36,413 nucleotides of DNA. Origin: Nocardioides sp. GTDB lineage: Bacteria > Actinomycetota > Actinomycetes > Propionibacteriales > Nocardioidaceae. The translations under genes and the position numbers were made by a program. Each line of letters opens with the position of its first letter. Position 1 is the stretch's first letter. Positions 18,103-26,046 of this stretch are shown piece by piece. The stretch spans positions 1 through 36,413 of the forward strand of contig JAOPXC010000383.1 of NCBI GenBank assembly GCA_025965335.1. Direction: 5' to 3'. Below the pieces are notes generated by a model, which was not told where the DNA came from, ran no database searches, and saw only the letters and a list, made by a program, of their open reading frames with translations.

Positions 18103-18744
18103 CTAGGAGGAGTCGCCGTCCAGCATGGGGGCGGGCGCGAACCCGTTCTGCAGGCACCAGCTCACGGCCTGGGTACGTCGCTCGACGCCGATCCGCTGGT
18201 AGGCGATGCGGATGTGGGTCTTGATCGAGTTGATGCTCAGGTAGAGGGACTCCGCGATGTCCGCGTTCGTGAGTCCCTGGGTGATGAGTGCGAGTATCTC
18301 CGCCTCGCGCTCGGTGAGCCCCGCCGCCCTGCCGGGCCACTCGCCCCCGGGGAACCCACCGGTGCTGAACTCGGGGCTGGTCACCGCGGCGCCTGCGTGC
18401 ACGGCCTCGATGGCCTCGACGAGCTCCGCGGCGGACAGGCTCTTCGACAGGCAGCCGCGGGCCCCACTGGCGAGGGCGCGCTCCGCCACGTCCGGCCGCG
18501 GGTTCCACGTGTACACCACGACACGCGCCGCTCCGCTGCGGACCAGGTCGGCCAGGCGCACCCCGTCGTCATGAGCACGGCCGAAGGTGTCGTAGAAGAC
18601 GACATCGGCGTCGCCCAGCTCGGGCGTGTGCGGGTCCAGCTCGACGACCGTCACCCGGTCGCGGTACGCCTCCAGCATCGCGACCACGCCCGCCACCACG
18701 ACCTCGTAGTCGTTCACGATCGCCAGGCGAACGGGCCGGGTCAC
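18103..18744 (-). CDS. LuxR-family response regulator with partly divergent receiver
   Basis: LAIVNDYEVVVAGVV..VVFYDTFG..VVYTWN..CLSKSL; HTH LTEREAEILALITQGLTNADIAESLYLSINSIKTHIRIAYQRIGV. GTG at 18744 has better SD spacing than GTG at 18756. Confidence 0.88.
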   Translation of the reverse strand: MTRPVRLAIVNDYEVVVAGVVAMLEAYRDRVTVVELDPHTPELGDADVVFYDTFGRAHDDGVRLADLVRSGAARVVVYTWNPRPDVAERALASGARGCLSKSLSAAELVEAIEAVHAGAAVTSPEFSTGGFPGGEWPGRAAGLTEREAEILALITQGLTNADIAESLYLSINSIKTHIRIAYQRIGVERRTQAVSWCLQNGFAPAPMLDGDSS

Positions 18745-18868
18745 AGGGGGCTTCACCTCCGAACCGTAGCGGTCACGCTTCGGTTCGCAGGTGACCGACC
18801 AAGTGCCTCCGCGTCAGCCCGCGTGCGCCGGGACGGCGCGCAACCAGGACGGGCGACATTCCGGCGGG

Positions 18869-19042
18869 TCACCCGCCGTTGCCCCAGTTTCCAACGATGA
18901 CCGCAGCCGGCGGAATGAGCGCCGCGACCACGCTCATGCCCACGGCCAGCGGAACCGAGAAGAACCGGACCACGTTCCAGGCCAGCACGATGAGCCCGAT
19001 GCACGTCCCCATCATCCAGAAGTAGGCCTTCTTCCGGTCCAT
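18869..19042 (-). CDS. small two-TM membrane protein, DUF3099-like
   Basis: MDRKKAYFWMMGTCIGLIVLAWNVVRFFSVPLAVGMSVVAALIPPAAVIVGNWGNGG; internal start in ORF 18869..19309. Confidence 0.65.
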   Translation of the reverse strand: MDRKKAYFWMMGTCIGLIVLAWNVVRFFSVPLAVGMSVVAALIPPAAVIVGNWGNGG

Positions 19043-19272
19043 GCTTCGACCGTAGCCCGGGACCCATGGTGGTCGGGGCCGAGCACCGCTCGTCGAACGC
19101 GTCGGCGTGAGCCGTCGTACCCACCGAGCTGCCGGGGAAGGGTCGGGAGCGTCAACCTCGTGGGGGGTGTACGCCGCGCCGGTCCTCGGCTCGGCGCACC
19201 TGCGGGTCTGACGGCGAGTGACGAATGCGGAAGGCCTTGATCCGCATCGCTGCGAGTCAGGGCCTCTGGTCC

Positions 19273-19315
19273 GAGCCGCCTGTCGGAATCGAACCGACGA
19301 CCTTCTCATTACGAG
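19273..19315. repeat. att-like direct repeat, distal copy (tRNA-Thr 3' fragment)
   Basis: Exact 43-bp copy of 22989..23031. Confidence 0.95.
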
Positions 19316-19497
19316 CGGCCAGCACCAGCGAATGGGACCAGTTGGCGAGCGTCGACCGCGTTGGAAACGAAGGCGTCCGCCGCGCGCATTTCATTCTGGG
19401 GGTCGCCGGGGGACGCGCGCCGAGGCGTCGCGCGGACCGCGAAAGCTAGGTCGCTCGTCAGCATCCTGTGCATCATGCCGATGAGCGCGCGTGGGAA

Positions 19498-19776
19498 TCA
19501 GACGAGCAGCAGGTCAGCCAGCGAGGGACCGGCTCCAGCGGCGTCGGCTGCCTCCCGTAGCTCGCGCCCGAGGTCACGCGAAGGGCGGGCGTCGATCTCG
19601 TACAGGTAGGGGCACAGCGTCTCGTAAGCCGCGACATCCTCGCCTGCGGCCAGCAGAATCCTCACTGACGACGGCGTCGATGAGATCGGCGCGTCCGGTG
19701 ACTCAGCCAAGGGTCCCTCCGTGACGCGCAGAACCTGCTCGACGGTGTCAGCCAAGGTGGGCATGGCTCTGATCAT
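19498..19776 (-). CDS. small hypothetical protein, possibly MafI-like immunity protein
   Basis: MIRAMPTLADTVEQVLRVTEGP..ILLAAGEDVAAYETLCPYLYEIDARPSRDLGRELREAADAAG; resemblance to MafI-type immunity proteins is from memory only. Confidence 0.5.
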   Translation of the reverse strand: MIRAMPTLADTVEQVLRVTEGPLAESPDAPISSTPSSVRILLAAGEDVAAYETLCPYLYEIDARPSRDLGRELREAADAAGAGPSLADLLLV

Positions 19777-19826
19777 GCCAACGTCCTCACCTGCCGCGTT
19801 GCGGTCGAGCTGAGGAGCCGACGGGC

Positions 19827-20504
19827 TCAGTGGGCCTTGGTCGGGTTCCTCGCCGTGCGCCCCATGACGAAGACGCGTTCGCATCCGGTGACGGTGTCGG
19901 CATCGTCTCGGTGGCGGTCGTAGTTCAACGTGTCGTTGCCGGGACCGCAGTCGATGGCGTCCTCTTGGCCCATCGTGCTCGCGGCGAAGACCGTGTCGTC
20001 GCCTCGCCCCATGTGCACCACGTCGCGGCCAGGGCCCAAGTGCGCCTGGTCGTCTCCGGTGCCTGCGTAGATCAGGTCAAGCCCACGGACATCGGTCACG
20101 ACGTCGCTTCCTGAACCACCTCGCAGCACGTCGTCGCCATCGTCACCGTAGATGTCATCGGGGCCTGCCTGACCGAAGATCTCATCCGACCCGGAGCCTC
20201 CGCGTGCCGCGTCGAACAGTTGCCCGGCAGGAGTCAAGCCACCGCCGGGGCCCAGCCTGATGATGTCGTCGCCAAGACCTCCGAGCACAACATCGGAACC
20301 TCGACCTGAGCGCACATGGTCGTCCCCTGCCCGAGCGTCGATGCGGTCGGCATGCGTGGTTCCGACGATCAGGTCGGGGCCGTCGGTCCCTTGAATCGGC
20401 CTTGCCCACGCGGGACCCAGAGATGCCGTCGCGATCGCGACGACGACACCGGTCGTGGCGGCGACGCGGATGAGATGGCGCGTGTGAACTCCCGAGGTCG
20501 GCAT
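19827..20504 (-). CDS. secreted RTX-type (hemolysin-type) calcium-binding repeat protein
   Basis: Signal peptide-like N-terminus, then repeats GTDGPDLIVGT, GRGSDVVLGGLGDDIIRLG, GGSGSDEIFGQAGPDDIYGDDGDDVLRGGSGSDVV. Confidence 0.82.
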   Translation of the reverse strand: MPTSGVHTRHLIRVAATTGVVVAIATASLGPAWARPIQGTDGPDLIVGTTHADRIDARAGDDHVRSGRGSDVVLGGLGDDIIRLGPGGGLTPAGQLFDAARGGSGSDEIFGQAGPDDIYGDDGDDVLRGGSGSDVVTDVRGLDLIYAGTGDDQAHLGPGRDVVHMGRGDDTVFAASTMGQEDAIDCGPGNDTLNYDRHRDDADTVTGCERVFVMGRTARNPTKAH

Positions 20505-20653
20505 GGAAGGTCCGATGCTAGGCGAAACGGCGCGCCGAAGACTGGCGAACCCATCCGCTCATGCCGCTGATAGGTCGGTCAGGCAGAGTCTCGTGGGTGA
20601 CAGTCCGCAGGCCACCGGGTTGAGAATGATCAGGAGCATGAAGAAGATGAGGA

Positions 20654-21901
20654 TCAACCGGTTCTGGAGGTTCGGCGCGCACGCTCACCGAACCGGTCGA
20701 GAGCTTCGAGGACCTCAGTCGCCTGCCAGACGACGTTCCGCTTCTGACCTTCGCCGTGGACGGCCTTGGGCTTGGAGAGGGCCCCGGCTTCCTGGAGTTG
20801 GCGCATCGCGTTGTCGGCTGCTGGCTGGGTGACCTTAAAGGTGTCCTGGACCAGCTTGGAGGTCACTGACGGCTGACCGAGGAGGAACGGCAGCACCCGC
20901 CAGGCGACCGCATCCCTGCGGGCTAGGAGGTTGTTCGCCCAGCCGTCGTGCAGCGTCCTCAGGTCGGTGGCAAGTTGCTGGCCGTTGCGAACGGCGGCGA
21001 ATGCGGCTCGACTGAACTCTTCGACGATGGGGTTCGGATCACCGTTGCGGTAGGCGGTCAGCGCGTCGTAGTAGGCGTCAGTGTCGGACAGCAGCCCAGC
21101 AGACACCGGAACCGTGGTGCGGGTGGTCGCTCCACCGTTGCGGAGCATGACGTGGACGAGTGCTCGGCCTGCGCGGCCGTTTCCATCGTTGAACGGGTGA
21201 ATCGTTTCGAACTGGGCGTGTGCGATCGCTGCCTGTGCCAGAAGCGGGAGGTCGGTCCGCTCGGAGAACGCGCAAAGGTCCTTGATCGACTTATAAATCC
21301 TCGAATCCAACGGCGGGACGAAGTCTGCCCGATGTGGTGAGTAGTCGGTTCCGCCGATCCAGACCTGCTGGTCGCGAAACTGCCCCGGGTCGGCTTCGTC
21401 CTGGCCGTGCATGAGAGCTTCGTGGACGGCCAAGATGTGGCCGGGGGTGAGGGAGCCGGTGAGTTCGAGGGCGCGGTTCATCGCCTCGACATTCGCCTGG
21501 ACGAGGCTGGCATTCGACCCGAACTTGGCCAGGCCGACGTCGGCCAGAGACAGGGCCCTGGCGCCGACAGTGATGTTCTCGATTTGTGAGGACGACGCGG
21601 ACTCGGTCCGAAGCAGGACCGCGGACAGGGGAGCGAACTCCCCGTCGAACATGGCGGAGAGTTCAGCGTCGAACCGCGTGATCGCCGCCCGCGCGTCTTC
21701 CGCCCTCGCGGCAACGTCCGGGTCGATCTCGAACTGCATGCGCTCTATGGCCGCGGGCACCGCCGCCCGGTAGGGCCTTCCTACGACCGACAAACGCGCG
21801 CGATCCATCGCTTGGGCAGGCGTCGTCGGCTCCCAGGTAACGTCTTCCCAGGAGAGCTTTAGCCCGTCCGTCTGCGTCACATCGATCCTTGTCTCGTCCA
21901 T
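20654..21901 (-). CDS. Fic family protein with C-terminal winged-helix region, class II (N-terminal inhibitory motif)
   Basis: Catalytic motif IHPFNDGNGRAGR; inhibitory-type motif SSQIEN ((S/T)xxxE(G/N)) N-terminal to the Fic core; C-terminal helix-turn-helix-like LGQPSVTSKLVQDTFKVTQPAADNAMRQLQEAGAL. Confidence 0.93.
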   Translation of the reverse strand: MDETRIDVTQTDGLKLSWEDVTWEPTTPAQAMDRARLSVVGRPYRAAVPAAIERMQFEIDPDVAARAEDARAAITRFDAELSAMFDGEFAPLSAVLLRTESASSSQIENITVGARALSLADVGLAKFGSNASLVQANVEAMNRALELTGSLTPGHILAVHEALMHGQDEADPGQFRDQQVWIGGTDYSPHRADFVPPLDSRIYKSIKDLCAFSERTDLPLLAQAAIAHAQFETIHPFNDGNGRAGRALVHVMLRNGGATTRTTVPVSAGLLSDTDAYYDALTAYRNGDPNPIVEEFSRAAFAAVRNGQQLATDLRTLHDGWANNLLARRDAVAWRVLPFLLGQPSVTSKLVQDTFKVTQPAADNAMRQLQEAGALSKPKAVHGEGQKRNVVWQATEVLEALDRFGERARRTSRTG

Positions 21902-21905
21902 CTCT

Positions 21906-21942
21906 TTAGATAAGGATAACTCATTATCCTTATCTAAGGATA
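21906..21942. promoter_or_regulatory. operator-like inverted repeat TTAGATAAGGATAA-ctca-TTATCCTTATCTAA plus a third TAAGGATA copy
   Basis: Perfect 14-bp arms (21906..21919 / 21924..21937); 8-mers TAAGGATA at 21911, 21925 (inverted) and 21935; 4 bp upstream of the fic start codon. Confidence 0.8.
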
Positions 21943-22051
21943 GGCTTGAACAAGGATCGTCACCTCACCCGGGTCCTCGTCGTCCAGACGAACCACGCGG
22001 GCTGCCTTGCGGCACTCTCATGGCCGCATAGCGTGCGCTCGGTGCTGGGCG

Positions 22052-22500
22052 CTATGTCCCTGACGCCATGTAGGCGGCGAGGATGTAGTTGGGGTGCCGG
22101 TCGAGGTTCTTGCGTGCCCGGTCGTACCGCAGGTGGATCGGGGATCTGCGTGCCGGGCTGCGATTTGGACGTCTCGGAGGTCGACGCCTGCGTCGAGCAT
22201 GGTGGTGACGAAGGCGTGGCGAAGCATGTGCGGGTGGATTGCGGGCCGTGGCCAGTCCCGCGGCTTTGGCGAGTGCGCGGAGACGGCGGGTGGCGCGGTG
22301 CCTGTCCATGCGACTGCCGGTTCGGCTGCGGAGGATGGGACCGCCGAGACGTTGCTCGATCGCGCGGTCGATGGCTCTGTTGACAGCTGGCGGCAGGGGA
22401 ACGAAGGCGATCTTGTCGCCCTTGCCGTGCACTCGCAGGACGCGGTGTCCGTGGACCTCGTCCAGGCCGTCGATGTCGGCGTGCGCTGGTGAGCCACGTC
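22052..22500 (-). pseudogene. tyrosine recombinase/integrase C-terminal remnant with two compensating frameshifts
   Basis: DIDGLDEVHGHRVLRVHGKGDKIAFVPLPPAV..GGPILRS (one frame), IHPHMLRHAFVTTMLDAGVDLRDVQIAARHADPRST (shifted frame), RYDRARKNLDRHPNYILAAYMA (first frame again): catalytic R..HxLRH..H..Y order split by frameshifts; no N-terminal half. Confidence 0.82.
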
Positions 22501-22580
22501 CCTTTCTCTGCACCGGTTGCCCGACACCGGTGGTGCGATCGAGGTCGCCCTGGCGACGCGGCCGGTCGTAGCCTCTTCCT

Positions 22581-22862
22581 GTGTCCACGAAGTCGGAGCG
22601 TCGGGCGGCAAGCGACGTGGTCGCGGCCTATCACGAAGCTCGATTGGCTGAGTTTCTTCGACGAGTCGGCGAAGCTGCGGACCGCTTCCGTGCCGGTGAA
22701 CTCGACGCCATCGAGGCCGACCAGGTCATCTTCCAGTACAGCCGCGCCGCAATGGAGCTGTGGAAGTTCTGCAACCTCGGTGACGTCGTGTTCACCGCGC
22801 AACTGATTAGCGAAGAGGCCCCGGCCGCCTGGTGGGAGCGAGGGGCCACAAACCGGCGCTGA
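22581..22862 (+). CDS. small hypothetical protein (93 aa)
   Basis: GTG start; AYHEARLAEFLRRVGEAADRFRAGELDAIEADQVIFQYSRAAMELWKFC; composition looks like real protein, family not assigned. Confidence 0.6.
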   Translation: MSTKSERRAASDVVAAYHEARLAEFLRRVGEAADRFRAGELDAIEADQVIFQYSRAAMELWKFCNLGDVVFTAQLISEEAPAAWWERGATNRR

Positions 22863-22988
22863 GACCGCCTCGGAGCCAGTACACGAGCCACGGCAGCGGG
22901 GGACTCAACTCACGTTGACCAGGATCGTCGCCGGTGACGAAGGTGGGCCGCGCGCTGTTTGCGCCGGTCAGGATGGAGTTTCCACGCG

Positions 22989-23031
22989 GAGCCGCCTGTC
23001 GGAATCGAACCGACGACCTTCTCATTACGAG
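22989..23031. repeat. att-like direct repeat, tRNA-proximal copy
   Basis: Exact 43-bp copy of 19273..19315, spanning the tRNA-Thr 3' end to the anticodon loop. Confidence 0.95.
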
Positions 23032-23062
23032 TGAGACGCTCTACCGACTGAGCTAAGGCGGC
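22990..23062 (-). tRNA. tRNA-Thr (anticodon CGU)
   Basis: Minus strand GCCGCCT-TA-GCTC-AGTCGGTA-GAGC-G-TCTCA-CTCGTAA-TGAGA-AGGTC-GTCGG-TTCGATT-CCGAC-AGGCGGC-T folds as a full cloverleaf; anticodon CGT. Confidence 0.95.
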
Positions 23063-23190
23063 GCACTGCCCGGCACGCCGATCGAGATCGGGCCCGGGCA
23101 ACGCCGGGAAGTATACGGACGTCCCGACGGGGGACGAAACCGGCGACGGCGACCCGATCGGGGGCTGGGGAGTGCGCGACCCGGGCTGGG

Positions 23191-23373
23191 TCAGGCGGCG
23201 ACGGAGACGCGGTCGGCGCCCGTGGCGGTGCGGCCGGTCGTGAGCGTCTGGTCGGAGCCACACCAGCAGGTGTAGGCCACGACGATGCCGTGCGCGGTGT
23301 TGGTGAGCGACGTCACCTGGCTGGGAAAGATGAGCTGACGCTTGCCGCATGCGCTGCAGTTGTGGTCGAACAT
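23191..23373 (-). CDS. small zinc-ribbon-like protein
   Basis: MFDHNCSACGKRQLIFPSQVTSLTNTAHGIVVAYTCWCGSDQTLTTGR; CxxC..CWC cysteine pairs; RBS gaggtgacctccc region upstream. Confidence 0.7.
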   Translation of the reverse strand: MFDHNCSACGKRQLIFPSQVTSLTNTAHGIVVAYTCWCGSDQTLTTGRTATGADRVSVAA

Positions 23374-23477
23374 GAGGTGACCTCCCTCGAGGACGGTTGG
23401 TGGGTTCACCACCATGATGCGTCCGCACAAGACATAGGGGTAGCCTCGGTTTCCGTTGGGAACTCAAGGAGATGCCT

Positions 23478-24479
23478 ATGCTTTCGCTGCACCAGCTCCG
23501 CTGCTTCCTCGCAACCTACGAGCACGGCTCGCTGACGGCGGCGGCCGACGAGCTCGGCTACGCCCAGCCCTCGGTCTCCGAACAGGTCCGCAACCTCGAG
23601 AAGACCCTCGGGACAACGCTCTTCCGCCGGGTGGGCCGCGGTGTCGTCCCCACCACCGTCGCCGACTCGCTGCGTCCGCACGCGGAGCGCACGATCGCCG
23701 CGGCGGAGGAGGCCCGGCGGGCGGTCCAGAGCGTGGTGGCGCTGGAGACCGGAACGATCCGCTTCGGCATGTTCGGCACCGCCCGGTTGTACGCCGGCGC
23801 CAGCCTGGTCGCCGACGTGCTCGCGCGGCACCCGGGCGTGCGGGTCGAGCTGATCGGCCAGAACTCGAGCGACGTCCAGGAGGACCTGCGCCGCGGCAGG
23901 CTCGAGGCCGCCATGATCGCGATGCCGTCGGTCAGCAGCGAGGGCATGCAGGTCACGCCGGTGGCCCGCGACGAGCTCGTCTACATCAGCACCGACCCCG
24001 AGAGGCTGGTCGCCCCGGTGACGGCCCACCGGCTGGCGCAGGCATCCCTGGTGATGCCGGAGACCACGTGGCGGGCCGAGGACTCCACCCGGATCGTGCT
24101 GCGGCAGATGCTGCACGAGACCGGCCGCAACCCGCAGACCCGGATCGAGGTCGAGGACGTGGAGACCGCCGTCGAGCTGGTCGGCATGGGCCTGGCCGAC
24201 TCGGTGATCCCCCGGGGTGCCGCCGAGCAGCTGATCCCCCGCCTGGCGCCCGACGCGTCCTGGGTGTCACTGCGGCCGCGGCAGTGGGACGTGCTCGCGA
24301 TCGTGCACCGCGCCGGGGCCACACTGTCGCCTGCGGCCCGGCTGATGATCGAGCTCGCGACCAAGCGCATTCAGGAGATCGCGGAGCCGGTCCAGCCACG
24401 CGGAGCTGATCAGCTGACGCTGGGTTTCGAGACAGGCGCTGGCGCGCCTTCCTCGACCACCAGGACGGTCAGCACTTGA
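23478..24479 (+). CDS. LysR family transcriptional regulator
   Basis: LSLHQLRCFLATYEHGSLTAAADELGYAQPSVSEQVRNLEKTLGTTLFRRVGRG; RBS aaggag spaced for the ATG at 23478. Confidence 0.92.
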   Translation: MLSLHQLRCFLATYEHGSLTAAADELGYAQPSVSEQVRNLEKTLGTTLFRRVGRGVVPTTVADSLRPHAERTIAAAEEARRAVQSVVALETGTIRFGMFGTARLYAGASLVADVLARHPGVRVELIGQNSSDVQEDLRRGRLEAAMIAMPSVSSEGMQVTPVARDELVYISTDPERLVAPVTAHRLAQASLVMPETTWRAEDSTRIVLRQMLHETGRNPQTRIEVEDVETAVELVGMGLADSVIPRGAAEQLIPRLAPDASWVSLRPRQWDVLAIVHRAGATLSPAARLMIELATKRIQEIAEPVQPRGADQLTLGFETGAGAPSSTTRTVST

Positions 24480-26046
24480 GGCCGTCCTTGGGCACGGTGC
24501 CGTCGACCAGATAGCTCTCCACGGCGCTGTCGACGCAGGCGTTGCCCGCGTTGTAGCCCGTGTGCCCGTCGCCGTCCCGGCTCACCAGGACCCCCGACTT
24601 GAGCTCGTCGGCCAGCGCCACGGCCCATTCGTAGGGCGTGGCGGGGTCGCGGGTGGTGCCGACGACGACGATCGGCGGGGCACCCGCTGCCGTGATGACC
24701 GGGTCCTTCTCGGTGGCCCTGACCTGGATGCCCTCGCACCCGACGAGACCCCAGGCGAACACCTCACCGAACGTCGGCGACACCTTCTTGAAGGCCGGGA
24801 TCTGGGCCGGCACCTCCGCCGGCGTGATGGCGTAGGGGTCGTCGAGACAGTTGATGGCGTAGATCGCCTCGGAGCTGTTGTTCTCGTAGCCGTTCGGACC
24901 ACGTGCGGCATAGAGGTCCGAGAGCTTCATCAGGGTCGAGCCGTCGCCGGCGAAGGCCTGGGTCAGCGCCTGGCTGAGGATGAACCAGTAGTCGCGGGAG
25001 TAGAGCGGGAGCACGATGCCGTAGAACGCGTTGCCGATCTCGAGCTCGCGGCCGTCGGACGTGGGCAGCGGCTGGGCGTCGACGGCGTCGAGGAATTGGG
25101 TGACCCTCGTCAGCCCCGCCTCGACCGTGTCCCCGAGGAAGCAGCCGCCGGTCTGGTCGACGCAGTCCTGGACGTAGGCGCGCAACGCCCGCTCGAAGCC
25201 CGCGGCCTGCCCGAGGCTCATCTCGCGAGAGCTGAGCGCCACGTCGACGGCCCCGTCGAGGACCAGGCGCCCGGCCTTGTCGGGGAACAGGTCGGCGTAC
25301 GTCGCACCGAGCTTGGTGCCGTAGGAGGCCCCGAAGTACGTCAACGTCGACTCCCCCAGCGCGGCTCGCAGCACGTCCATGTCGCGGGCCGCCTCGACGG
25401 TCGTGACGTGGCCGATCAGGGCATCGGAGTTCTCGACACAGCCCCGGTAGAAGCCCGCGAGGCTGGTCACGAGCCCGTTGGCCTCCTCGGGGGTGTCGGG
25501 GGCCGGGTCGGCCGCGAGGAAGGCGTCCAGCTGCGAGTCGGAGATGCAGTCGATCGGGTCGCTGGCACCCGTGCCCCGCGGGTCGAAGCCCACGATGTCG
25601 AAGTGGTCGAGGAGTGGCTGACCGAACACGGTGGCGGCCGAGGCGGCGTAGTCCGTGCCGGGCGCGCCGGGGCCACCGGGGTTCACGACGAGCGAGCCCA
25701 GCCGCTCGGCGGGTTTGGCGGCCGGGACCTTGAGCAGGGCGAGGCCGATCGAGCCGGCCCCGGGGTCCTTGTAGTCGATCGGCACCGTGAGCGTCGCGCA
25801 CTCGAACTGGTCCCGGCAGGCGGTCCAGTCGAGCTGCTGGGAGTAGAACGCGGCCAGGTCGGCCCGCGGCGGCTCCGTCGCGCCGGGGCTCGGCGTCGTC
25901 GAGACCGTGGTGACCGGCTGCGGTTGCGACGCCTTGCCGTCGCTGCTTCCGGACCCCAGCGCGACCAGCAGCGTGAGGCCACCGCCCCCCACCACCAGGG
26001 CGACGACCATCAGGATGACGACCCAGCGCAGGACTGTTGGCTTCAA
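24469..26046 (-). CDS. secreted alpha/beta-hydrolase peptidase (TAP-like, tripeptidyl aminopeptidase family)
   Basis: N-terminal TM/signal; WTACRDQFECATLTVPIDYKDP, VNPGGPGAPGTDY, FGASYGTKLGATYA nucleophile elbow, C-terminal TRDPATPYEWA and GDGHTGY. Confidence 0.9.
   Translation of the reverse strand: MKPTVLRWVVILMVVALVVGGGGLTLLVALGSGSSDGKASQPQPVTTVSTTPSPGATEPPRADLAAFYSQQLDWTACRDQFECATLTVPIDYKDPGAGSIGLALLKVPAAKPAERLGSLVVNPGGPGAPGTDYAASAATVFGQPLLDHFDIVGFDPRGTGASDPIDCISDSQLDAFLAADPAPDTPEEANGLVTSLAGFYRGCVENSDALIGHVTTVEAARDMDVLRAALGESTLTYFGASYGTKLGATYADLFPDKAGRLVLDGAVDVALSSREMSLGQAAGFERALRAYVQDCVDQTGGCFLGDTVEAGLTRVTQFLDAVDAQPLPTSDGRELEIGNAFYGIVLPLYSRDYWFILSQALTQAFAGDGSTLMKLSDLYAARGPNGYENNSSEAIYAINCLDDPYAITPAEVPAQIPAFKKVSPTFGEVFAWGLVGCEGIQVRATEKDPVITAAGAPPIVVVGTTRDPATPYEWAVALADELKSGVLVSRDGDGHTGYNAGNACVDSAVESYLVDGTVPKDGLKC

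Larger units (their letters stand above)
19273..22988. mobile_element. ~3.7 kb integrated islet at tRNA-Thr(CGU), bounded by a 43-bp direct repeat
   Basis: gagccgcctgtcggaatcgaaccgacgaccttctcattacgag is identical at 19273..19315 and 22989..23031; the second copy is the 3' part of an intact tRNA-Thr. Interior has a tyrosine integrase remnant next to the tRNA and accessory genes. Confidence 0.85.
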
